Below are positions 56,997-64,000 of a DNA stretch of 64,000 nucleotides, one piece after another. A program made the position numbers and the translations under genes. How positions within the stretch are numbered: the first letter of the stretch is position 1; each line of letters begins with the position of its first letter. The notes beneath the pieces were generated by a model, which saw nothing but the letters and a program-made list of their open reading frames with translations, did not search any database and was not told the DNA's origin. Origin of the DNA: Alkalihalophilus pseudofirmus OF4 (GTDB lineage Bacteria > Bacillota > Bacilli > Bacillales > Bacillaceae_D); contig NC_013791.2 in the NCBI RefSeq assembly GCF_000005825.2, positions 310,001 through 374,000 on the forward strand. Reading direction: 5' to 3'.

Positions 56997-58730
56997 TTGG
57001 AGAAGGAGCAATTACAACGAAGAATAGCAGCAGCATCTAAACGTGAAAAGGCAGAATTGGTATTAAAGAACGCCACAGTTGTGGATGTATTTAATGTCAA
57101 CACATATAAAGCAGATGTTGCGATAAGTGACGGAATGATTGTTGGTTGCGGGGATTATGAAGGCGAGATTGAGATTGATATGAGTGGAAAGTTTATTTCT
57201 CCATCCTTCATTGATGGTCATGTTCATATTGAATCCGCGATGGTACCTCCAGAAGAATTCGCTAAGGTCGTTCTTCCTCGCGGGGTAACGACGGTTATCG
57301 CTGACCCGCATGAAATCGCCAACGTAGGCGGACTTGAAGCTGTTTTATATATGATTGAAGCGTCCAAACACCTTCCGCTTGAGGTAAAGATCATGGCACC
57401 TTCTTCTGTTCCTGCCACTCCATTTGAACATAACGGAGCTTCTTTATCAGCAGAAGAAGTAGGGAGTCTTATGAAGGAAAAAGATGCGTATGGATTAGCT
57501 GAGGTGATGGATTATCCTGCGGTGTTAAATGGAGACGAAGAGATGGTCACGAAGCTGCTTGCTGCACATCAAGAAAACAGAATTATTGATGGTCATGCAG
57601 CTGGACTTGATGAAACAGCACTGAACACCTATTTAACGGCAGGGATTAGAAATGACCATGAAGCAGTGCGTGCGAGTGAAGCGACAATGAGAACAGCTCG
57701 CGGGATGTATGTGTTGATGCGGGAAGGAACAGCGGCCAAAGATATGGAAGCATTAATTGGAACCGTCACACCTTATAATGCTAGAAGGTACGTGTTTGCT
57801 ACAGATGACAAGCATTTAGATGAATTAATAGAAGAAGGAAGTATTGATGCAAGCGTCCGTAAAGCAATCAAGTTAGGGATGGATCCTGTACAAGCGGTTC
57901 AACTTGCGAGTTTAAATGCGGCTGAATGCTTTGGGTTGAAAGATAAGGGCGCGATTGCACCAGGCTATCAAGCTGATTTTCTTGTGTTAAATGATTTAGA
58001 GAAGGTGGAAGTTGAAGCTGTATACGTTGCGGGTGAGAAGGTCGTTGAAGGCAACAAATTTGTCACTGAGCTGAGAGGCGAAGTTGAGCCGCCTTCTTAT
58101 TTATTAGACAGCGTCCGTATGAAAGAGTGGGATGTGGCCTCATTTAAGCTTCCGCTTGCATCAAATAAAGCGAAAGTTATTGGTGTGAAGTTAGGCTCGA
58201 TTGTGACAGAAGCATTGGTTGAAGAGGTGAAGGTATCAGGTGGAGAATTCATACCATCTGTTGAACAGAATCAATTAAAACTTGTCGTTGCGGAACGTCA
58301 TCACGAGCTTGGCCATGTTGGGGTGGGGATTGTAAAGGGGATTCCTTTGAAAAAAGGAGCCATTGCTACCACTGTGTCCCATGATTCTCACAATATTATT
58401 GCTTTGGGTACAGATGATGAGAGTATTGCTGCTGCGATTAAGGAGTTAGAGCGTATAAAGGGAGGGATGGTGGTAGCAGATCATCAAGACATTCTCGCAA
58501 GTTTACCCCTTCAAATTGGCGGCTTAATGTCATCTGAGCCTTATAAGATGGTGAACCGCCAGATTAAAGAAATTGATGAAGCATTGAAGAAGTTAGGTTA
58601 TGAACAGGATAAGAACCCGTTTTTGACATTATCTTTTCTAGCGCTCCCAGTTATTCCTGCACTTAAGCTAACAGATACCGGATTATTTGATGTCTCGCAA
58701 TTTGCTCATGTCAAAATAGAAGCTGAATAA
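56997..58730 (+). CDS. adeC: Adenine deaminase
   Basis: A 577-residue amidohydrolase with KNATVVDVFNVNTYKADVAISDGMIVG, metal-binding DGHVHIESAMV (about 70-80), GVTTVIADPHEIANVGG, GHAAGLDE, RNDHEAVRASEA, FATDDKHLDELIEEG and the C-terminal adenine-deaminase domain with KTYKMVNRQIKEID-like end. It converts adenine to hypoxanthine for salvage. TTG 56997 has AAGGAG eight bases upstream; longer frames (from 56889) lack both an RBS and similarity to the family start. Position after yerC matches B. subtilis. A long terminator follows. Confidence 0.92.
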   Translation: MEKEQLQRRIAAASKREKAELVLKNATVVDVFNVNTYKADVAISDGMIVGCGDYEGEIEIDMSGKFISPSFIDGHVHIESAMVPPEEFAKVVLPRGVTTVIADPHEIANVGGLEAVLYMIEASKHLPLEVKIMAPSSVPATPFEHNGASLSAEEVGSLMKEKDAYGLAEVMDYPAVLNGDEEMVTKLLAAHQENRIIDGHAAGLDETALNTYLTAGIRNDHEAVRASEATMRTARGMYVLMREGTAAKDMEALIGTVTPYNARRYVFATDDKHLDELIEEGSIDASVRKAIKLGMDPVQAVQLASLNAAECFGLKDKGAIAPGYQADFLVLNDLEKVEVEAVYVAGEKVVEGNKFVTELRGEVEPPSYLLDSVRMKEWDVASFKLPLASNKAKVIGVKLGSIVTEALVEEVKVSGGEFIPSVEQNQLKLVVAERHHELGHVGVGIVKGIPLKKGAIATTVSHDSHNIIALGTDDESIAAAIKELERIKGGMVVADHQDILASLPLQIGGLMSSEPYKMVNRQIKEIDEALKKLGYEQDKNPFLTLSFLALPVIPALKLTDTGLFDVSQFAHVKIEAE

Positions 58731-58770
58731 GAAACACAGGCTGCGGACGAATCGCAGCCTGTGTTTCTAT
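58731..58770. terminator. Rho-independent terminator after adeC
   Basis: A 15-bp stem GAAACACAGGCTGCG / CGCAGCCTGTGTTTC with seven-base loop. Weak T tract on the plus strand; it could also serve the small minus-strand gene ending at 58801. Confidence 0.85.
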
Positions 58771-58800
58771 TGTACGTTTTCTGTTGTTCATTTTCTACTT

Positions 58801-58956
58801 CTACTGTTCGGGAGATTTTAGCTGACGATCAGCTTCCATAGAAGGAGCAGTATGACTCTCCTTCTGCAATGAGAGAATGTAGTTGTACACTTTAATCATC
58901 TGCTCATCGTTTAAGTGATATAACATCATATGAATCTCTTCTTTTGTAAGGGACAT
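58801..58956 (-). CDS. Hypothetical small protein (51 aa)
   Basis: A 51-residue minus-strand frame, MSLTKEEIHMMLYHLNDEQ...: an amphipathic helical pair (about 4-33) with a polar C-terminus. AAAGGGTGAGG just before the ATG supports expression, and it ends near the strong hairpin at 58731 that can terminate on this strand. No signal or membrane segment. The family is not recognised; a small regulatory or adaptor protein is possible. Confidence 0.55.
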   Translation of the reverse strand: MSLTKEEIHMMLYHLNDEQMIKVYNYILSLQKESHTAPSMEADRQLKSPEQ

Positions 58957-59030
58957 ATCCTCACCCTTTCTGATTGTATATCACCCTTCCCCCTTATTCT
59001 CCTTTACCCGAAGAGGTTGAAAATAATCAC

Positions 59031-60887
59031 TTACATCCTAGTAATTTCAACTGCACCCTTTTGCAGGTATTGATATAAATTCAAAGCCATGTGCACATCA
59101 AGAAATTGGCGGCTGTCTTGAAAATCTACTTCTAAAATCGTTTCTACACGTTTAAGTCGATAGGCTAAGGTGTTCAAATGAATATGCATCGCTTCGGCTG
59201 TCTTTTTTACATTTTGATTGTGATCAAGGTAGAGTATAAGAGTTTCTAGCAATTCAGTTTTTTTAGATCGTTCATATTGAAGAAGCGGGCCTAGTGTCTC
59301 TTCTACAAAATCAGTTAACTCTTCTTTTGTGTTTTGCAAGAGAAGCCTCTGAACGCCTAAGTCATGATATCTTAACTCATCTATCTGCAAATCGTAGCTG
59401 CGCAAAAATTGGATGCATTTCGATGCCTCGTGGAATGACTTTTTCAGTTGAGTTAAATGGGTGTAGCTTCTGCCGATCCCGCATTGAATGTCAGTCTTCC
59501 ATTCTTTCAGCTGTATTTGTTGTTTTATGTACGACAATAGTTCGTTTAATTGATATTCCCTCGTCTCTCTGGCAGATGGATGTTCAAAAGAGATTGCGAC
59601 AATGATTTGCTCATTTTTAGCAACGGCTACCCCGCTGTGCAGATGCTCATCAATATATTTTTGAATGAGGACAACCATCTGTCTTTGCAAGTGATTGTCG
59701 TATTGATTGGTCACATCAAACTCTCTAAAACGAAGCATAAATGAAGTGAAATGCCCTTTCTCAGAAAGGTTAAGATGCTTCGCTCTCTCAAAGAAAGCGC
59801 GGTCCACATTTCCGGAGAGTAATTCTTCGATAAATTCCCCTTTTAGCGTTTGTTCTGTATCAAAGGCAGCTTGATTCTTAAGGATCTCTAAAGATATAAC
59901 AGCGCATGCGTGACCTAGAGCTGCCAAAATCATCTCGCTGATCTCACCATCGGCAAGCAGCGCAAGTACTCCTAAATTCCCTTCTGCCGATCCAATAGGA
60001 AGTAACACTACAGAGACGTCGCCTAATTGTTTACAAGTGAGCTTGATAGGGCTAATAGGATTCGTTTCATTTGCAGCTTCTTCTAATGAGTTTAGGAGCG
60101 TTTGTGTTTCGGCAGGTGTAAATGGCGAATCTATAGTACTTGCCATCACATGGCCAAGCTCACTTATTAAAATGGCATGATAACCAATGTTTTGATAGAT
60201 ATAATGCATGATTGAGCTGAGCCCTTCACCATGTAACACAAGGTCGGTTAAATTGGAGTGGATATCAATAGACCGTTTTAATAGAGCGTTTTGTTCTACC
60301 ATCTTCTCATTTAAGTGCTGCATCTCATTCAGGTGTTCTTCTTTTGCTTTGTAGAGATTTGCTTTTTCTAATGCAACGGCTGCTTGGTGGGCGATTGCTT
60401 CGACAAGGTTAATGTCTTCCTGTGTAAATTCTTTATTAGAGTAAAAACAGTCAAGGGTAATTACACCGATAGACTTACCATCGCGGATAATGGGAGCACA
60501 TATGGCAGCAGACGGGTAGTGAGGGATCGCTTTTTCAAGTTCTACGAAGCTAGTTTTATTCATTGAGGAGGTTGTTTTCTTTATTAATTCCTGTGTTGGA
60601 AAGACTAAGCAGTTCTTAGCCAAAAAAGCGAGGCCTGTCATAGATTCTCCAGGTGCAAGACGGACGTTGTCAATATTATGCAAGCGAAACCCTTGTGATG
60701 ATTTGGGCAGTAGAACATTCTCTTTTTCATCATATAAAAAGAGAACGCCGCCGTCAGCCGCATCAATCGCATTAATGGTTTCTCTCATTATCGAATCTAT
60801 TGTGTGATCGATATCAACAGATGAATTCAGGACGTTTGATACATCCATTAAAAGCTTAAGCTGTTTTCGATTTAATGTGTCTTCCAT
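59031..60887 (-). CDS. GAF-domain PucR/CdaR-type transcriptional regulator
   Basis: A 618-residue regulator. An N-terminal GAF-type sensor (about 20-185, with DAADGGVLFLYDEKENVLLP and SIGVITLDCFYSNKEFTQEDINLVEAIAHQAAVALE), a second region (about 215-330) resembling another ligand domain, a CdaR/PucR-type GGDEF-like middle (about 360-530), and the C-terminal PucR helix-turn-helix HNQNVKKTAEAMHIHLNTLAYRLKRVETIL (about 565-594). GAGGTG precedes the ATG. It is divergent from the AbgT transporter 305 bases away and probably activates it. Ligand unknown. Confidence 0.82.
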   Translation of the reverse strand: MEDTLNRKQLKLLMDVSNVLNSSVDIDHTIDSIMRETINAIDAADGGVLFLYDEKENVLLPKSSQGFRLHNIDNVRLAPGESMTGLAFLAKNCLVFPTQELIKKTTSSMNKTSFVELEKAIPHYPSAAICAPIIRDGKSIGVITLDCFYSNKEFTQEDINLVEAIAHQAAVALEKANLYKAKEEHLNEMQHLNEKMVEQNALLKRSIDIHSNLTDLVLHGEGLSSIMHYIYQNIGYHAILISELGHVMASTIDSPFTPAETQTLLNSLEEAANETNPISPIKLTCKQLGDVSVVLLPIGSAEGNLGVLALLADGEISEMILAALGHACAVISLEILKNQAAFDTEQTLKGEFIEELLSGNVDRAFFERAKHLNLSEKGHFTSFMLRFREFDVTNQYDNHLQRQMVVLIQKYIDEHLHSGVAVAKNEQIIVAISFEHPSARETREYQLNELLSYIKQQIQLKEWKTDIQCGIGRSYTHLTQLKKSFHEASKCIQFLRSYDLQIDELRYHDLGVQRLLLQNTKEELTDFVEETLGPLLQYERSKKTELLETLILYLDHNQNVKKTAEAMHIHLNTLAYRLKRVETILEVDFQDSRQFLDVHMALNLYQYLQKGAVEITRM

Positions 60888-61192
60888 TGCTCGTTCACCT
60901 CTAGTTGTCTAATCTTCAGTCTTTTATTAATTTACAGAATCATTATACTATTCATTGTACTATGTATTTGAAGGTAAAGGTATGTGTCAGTTAATAAAAA
61001 ATGAGTTCGTATATTATGGATTTAAACAAAAAAATCAAATGGATCGCTTCTCTTTCTTGCAGTGGTGCGGTGAATCGAATAGATAAATTGTGATATTCAT
61101 AAATTAAGAGCTTTGATTTTGTTACATTAACAGACTAAATCTATGTATAATCGTAACTATCAAAATTATCTGATAATAAAAAGGGGGAGAAA
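60888..61192. other. Divergent promoter region of the regulator and the AbgT transporter
   Basis: An AT-rich stretch of 305 bases. Possible -10 boxes are TATAAT on the minus strand (60947-60942) for the regulator and TATAAT (61146-61151) for the transporter, both with poor -35 boxes, as expected for activator-dependent promoters. No small gene, RNA or clear inverted repeat is seen. Confidence 0.4.
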
Positions 61193-62731
61193 ATGATGCA
61201 GCCGAATACCCAACAAGACATCACAACAGAAAAGAGATCTGGATTGTTTACGATGTTCCTCAATATGATTGAAAAAGTAGGGAACAAGCTTCCGGATCCC
61301 GTTACGCTTTTCATTATTTTTGCTGTGCTAGTCATTATCGCTTCGCACTTTGCTGCCATGGCAGGAGTGAGCGTGATTAACCCGGCAACGGATGAAACGG
61401 TTGAAGCGATCAGTCTTCTCACACGTGATGGAATTCAAATGATTATGACACAGATGGTCACAAACTTTGCTCAATTCCCGCCTCTTGGCCTGGTGCTCGT
61501 AACAATGATTGGCGTTGGCGTAGCTGAGGGAGTAGGACTTATATCTGCTTTATTAAAGAAAGTCGTACTAGGTTCACCGAAAGTTCTTATTACTGTATCA
61601 ATTGTATTTGCTGGTATCCTAGCTAATATGGCTGGAGACGCAGGCTTTATCGTCCTGCCGCCGATCGCAGCGCTTGTCTTTATGAGTGTAGGACGCCATC
61701 CAATTGCAGGGATGGTTGCGGCATATGCTGCGGTTGCAGGGGGCTTTAGTGCTAACCTTATTGTAAATATGCTTGATGCTCTTCTTGCTGGATTTACGCA
61801 AGAGGCCGGACAGATTATTGATTCTGAATTCATTGCCAATCCAGCAATGAACTATTATTTCTTAGCAGGTTCGGCATTTATTATTGTTCCTCTCGCTGTT
61901 TGGATCACAGATAAGATCGTTGAACCGCGTTTAGGTACATACACAGGACCTCAGATGAAGCTAGAGAAGCTCACAGCACTTGAGAATAAAGGATTAAAGT
62001 GGGCAGGAGTGACAACACTAGCGTACCTTGCTGTCATTGCTTTAATGATTGTTCCTGAGAGCGGCGTTCTTCGTGCAGATGATGGAGGAATTGTTATTTC
62101 GCCGTTCATGAGCTCGCTAGTACCAATTATTATGGGACTATTTCTATTCCCTGCGTTGACATATGGCTTTATCACAAAAACTGTGCGTTCTGACAAAGAT
62201 GTTGCTGATACGATGGCGAAGTCCATGGGGACGATGGGGATGTACATTATCCTGGCATTCTTCGCGGCTCAATTTATCTCGTATTTTAACTGGAGTAATT
62301 TAGGGATTATCTTAGCGATTTCAGGAGCCGATCTCTTGAAGAGCTTGAATTTTACAGGTCTGCCATTGTTAATCGGCTTTATCATCATTAGCGCTGGATT
62401 GAATTTATTTATTGGAAGCTCTTCGGCAAAATGGGCGATTTTAGGACCGGTATTTGTTCCGATGTTTATGCTGCTTGGCTATGATCCGGCATTCACGCAG
62501 CTTGCTTATCGAATTGGCGATTCGATTACAAACCCGATTACACCAATGTTTGCATATTTTGCAATCTTGCTCGCATTAGCCCGCCGTTATGATAAGAATC
62601 TCGGCCTTGGATCGTTAATTGCAGTAATGCTCCCATACAGCATTTTCTTTGGGATCGCATGGATTGTTTTCTTTATCATTTGGTATTTCATCGGTCTGCC
62701 GCTTGGCCCAGGAAGTAATATTTTCTTATAA
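61193..62731 (+). CDS. AbgT-family transporter
   Basis: A 512-residue protein with about 11 membrane helices plus re-entrant hairpins. The start NMIEKVGNKLPDPVTLFIIFAVLVI and the GDSITNPITPMFAYFAILLALARRYDK and GLPLLIGFIIISAGLNLFIGSSSAKWAILGPVFVPMFMLLGYDP segments are characteristic of AbgT, the importer of p-aminobenzoyl-glutamate; some family members export sulfonamides. GGGGGAG precedes the ATG. The next gene, an M20 hydrolase, begins 18 bases later, as in abg-type transporter-hydrolase pairs. Confidence 0.9.
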   Translation: MMQPNTQQDITTEKRSGLFTMFLNMIEKVGNKLPDPVTLFIIFAVLVIIASHFAAMAGVSVINPATDETVEAISLLTRDGIQMIMTQMVTNFAQFPPLGLVLVTMIGVGVAEGVGLISALLKKVVLGSPKVLITVSIVFAGILANMAGDAGFIVLPPIAALVFMSVGRHPIAGMVAAYAAVAGGFSANLIVNMLDALLAGFTQEAGQIIDSEFIANPAMNYYFLAGSAFIIVPLAVWITDKIVEPRLGTYTGPQMKLEKLTALENKGLKWAGVTTLAYLAVIALMIVPESGVLRADDGGIVISPFMSSLVPIIMGLFLFPALTYGFITKTVRSDKDVADTMAKSMGTMGMYIILAFFAAQFISYFNWSNLGIILAISGADLLKSLNFTGLPLLIGFIIISAGLNLFIGSSSAKWAILGPVFVPMFMLLGYDPAFTQLAYRIGDSITNPITPMFAYFAILLALARRYDKNLGLGSLIAVMLPYSIFFGIAWIVFFIIWYFIGLPLGPGSNIFL

Positions 62732-62749
62732 GATAGGAGTGTACGTGTT

Positions 62750-64000
62750 ATGCAAACGGTTTTTACAGATGAGCGCTTACTTGAAGGGGTCAATCAATGT
62801 GCAGAATATCCACATATTGACCCTGCCACACTTGCTAACCGAATCTTAGAGCTTGCTGCATTTGGCAAGACGGCTGACGGCGGTGTCACTCGTTTCGTTT
62901 ACACCGAAGAAGAGAGGCAGGCTAAGGAGTTATTTATCAGCTGGATAAAGGAAGCAGGGCTTGAAGTTAGGGAAGATGGCTTTGGGAATCTATTTGCAAA
63001 ATATACAGGAGAGGACCCTGATCTGCCGGCAGTGATGACTGGTTCACATTTAGACAGCGTTCCTAACGGTGGTTATTTTGACGGGCCGCTTGGCTGCATC
63101 AGCTCTTTTATGGCTATTGAGGCTCTAATGAAAGAAGGAAAGCGCCCTAAACGTTCGATTGAATTCGTGATTTTTGTCAATGAAGAAGGATCGAGGTTTA
63201 ATAACGGAATCTTTGGCAGCCAGGCGTTGATGGGCGAAATCACAAAAGAAGAGCTTAACACTTACCGTGATAAAGAAGGCGTGAGTATTGCTGAAGCAAT
63301 GAAGGAACAAGGATATGATCCTGAGACTGCATTATCTGGTAAATGTGAGAAGAGTGACATTCATGCGTTTTTAGAGCTGCATATTGAACAAGGAAAGCAG
63401 CTTGAATTAAACAATGAAAAGATTGGAATCGTGAGTGGTATTGCAGGACCGACTTGGCAATCATTTACGTTCCTTGGAGAAACAGATCACGCCGGAAACA
63501 CCCCAATGCACTTAAGAAAAGATACGTTATGTGCGGCAGCTGAATTTATGCTAGAAGTAGAGAAACTTCCAAGACAAATAAACGAAACGGCTGTTGCGAC
63601 TGTAGGAAAGATTGATGTCTCACCAAATGGAGCAAACGTCATTTCTGGAAAAACTAACGTCATCGTGGATGTAAGAGATATTGATAAGGGAAGTTTAGCT
63701 GAGCTGAATAAGAGAATTGTTTCGAGTGCGACTGAGATTGCAGAGCGTAGAGGCATTCAAGCAGAGCATGAAGAATTAACGAAAATTGACCCAGTTGTTG
63801 TTCCTGATTCCATTCAAGAATCAATAAAGGCATCTTGTGAGCGTCATCAGCTGCCTTATCGTTCACTTGTCAGCGGAGCAGGACATGATGCGATGATTAT
63901 GGGCAAATACGTACCATCAGCTATGGTGTTTGTACCAAGTGTAAACGGTAAAAGCCATTCTCCTGAAGAGTTTACGCATTTAGCTGATTGTGTAGACGGG
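62750..64000 (+). CDS. Zn-dependent M20-family amidohydrolase (allantoate/N-carbamoyl-amino-acid hydrolase type), 3' end outside window
   Basis: An open frame from ATG 62750 (ATAGGAGTG upstream) to the right edge, 417 codons. Metal and catalytic residues are all visible: His100 and Asp111 in GSHLDSVPNGGYFDGPLG, Glu145 and Glu146 in FVNEEGSRF, His211 in ELHIEQG, and His403 in NGKSHSPEEF. It matches the AllC/HyuC/AmaB subgroup of M20 hydrolases; that last His lies near the C-terminus, so only about 10-30 residues are missing. With AbgT beside it, hydrolysis of an imported N-acyl or ureido amino acid is likely; the substrate is not decided by sequence. Confidence 0.85.
   Translation, partial: MQTVFTDERLLEGVNQCAEYPHIDPATLANRILELAAFGKTADGGVTRFVYTEEERQAKELFISWIKEAGLEVREDGFGNLFAKYTGEDPDLPAVMTGSHLDSVPNGGYFDGPLGCISSFMAIEALMKEGKRPKRSIEFVIFVNEEGSRFNNGIFGSQALMGEITKEELNTYRDKEGVSIAEAMKEQGYDPETALSGKCEKSDIHAFLELHIEQGKQLELNNEKIGIVSGIAGPTWQSFTFLGETDHAGNTPMHLRKDTLCAAAEFMLEVEKLPRQINETAVATVGKIDVSPNGANVISGKTNVIVDVRDIDKGSLAELNKRIVSSATEIAERRGIQAEHEELTKIDPVVVPDSIQESIKASCERHQLPYRSLVSGAGHDAMIMGKYVPSAMVFVPSVNGKSHSPEEFTHLADCVDG

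Overview
The window looks like chromosomal DNA of a Bacillaceae bacterium (Firmicutes). It has strong AGGAGG-type ribosome binding sites, frequent TTG/GTG starts, Rho-independent terminators, a rrn operon whose 16S ends in the anti-SD CCUCCUUUCU, and the gene order yeaC-yeaD-yebA-guaA-pbuG ... yebE-yebG-purEKBCSQLFMNHD-yerA-yerB-yerC-adeC known from Bacillus subtilis. The futalosine menaquinone genes mqnB-mqnD, the KhtTU-type K+/H+ antiporter and an accessory bpsAB pair suggest a B. subtilis relative, perhaps an alkaliphilic genus, rather than B. subtilis itself; this is inference.

Layout. 1-6.3 kb: end of a type VII secretion (Yuk/Ess) locus (esaA/yueB, essA/yueC), then one LXG-toxin transcription unit (two small helical partner proteins, an LXG protein, and five small membrane, DUF4176, lipoprotein and PEGA-like genes as immunity or accessory candidates). 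6.4-9.0 kb: small membrane proteins, an exported double-rhodanese protein and a 130-bp structured intergenic repeat. 9.1-12.1 kb: marR-khtT-khtU-relP, apparently one operon with a clear promoter and palindromic operator. 12.2-19.1 kb: mqnB-mqnD, a nucleoside hydrolase, an ABC exporter behind a near-perfect Fur box, a methyltransferase/pentapeptide-repeat pair, a GNAT enzyme and a Gly/Tyr-rich protein. 19.3-27.1 kb: yeaC-yeaD-yebA (MoxR ATPase, DUF58, transglutaminase), guaA and pbuG, the last two each behind a guanine riboswitch.

27.4-32.7 kb: a complete 16S-23S-5S rRNA operon with two promoters and processing stems but no tRNA in the spacer. 32.7-38.3 kb: a degenerate 21-bp tandem repeat array, small unknown genes, threonine aldolase, a MOSC protein, the type III polyketide synthase pair bpsA-bpsB, and yebE-yebG. 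38.3-51.3 kb: the complete twelve-gene purine operon, controlled by paired PurR boxes, a sigma-A promoter and a third guanine riboswitch. Together guaA, pbuG and the pur operon form a guanine-responsive purine synthesis and salvage block.

51.3-64 kb: an EYxxD small membrane protein antisense to the end of purD, a DUF2892 protein behind a Rex/Fnr-like palindrome, yerA-yerB-yerC, a YteA-like protein, a VKOR-family protein lacking the usual loop cysteines and preceded by CsoR/CstR-like inverted repeats, adenine deaminase adeC, an unreported 51-residue protein, and a PucR/CdaR-type regulator divergent from an AbgT transporter and an M20 Zn-hydrolase that runs off the right edge.

No CRISPR array, prophage, insertion sequence or tRNA gene was found. 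The least explained elements are the LXG toxin cassette, the 21-bp repeat array, the structured repeat, and the VKOR gene with its operator.
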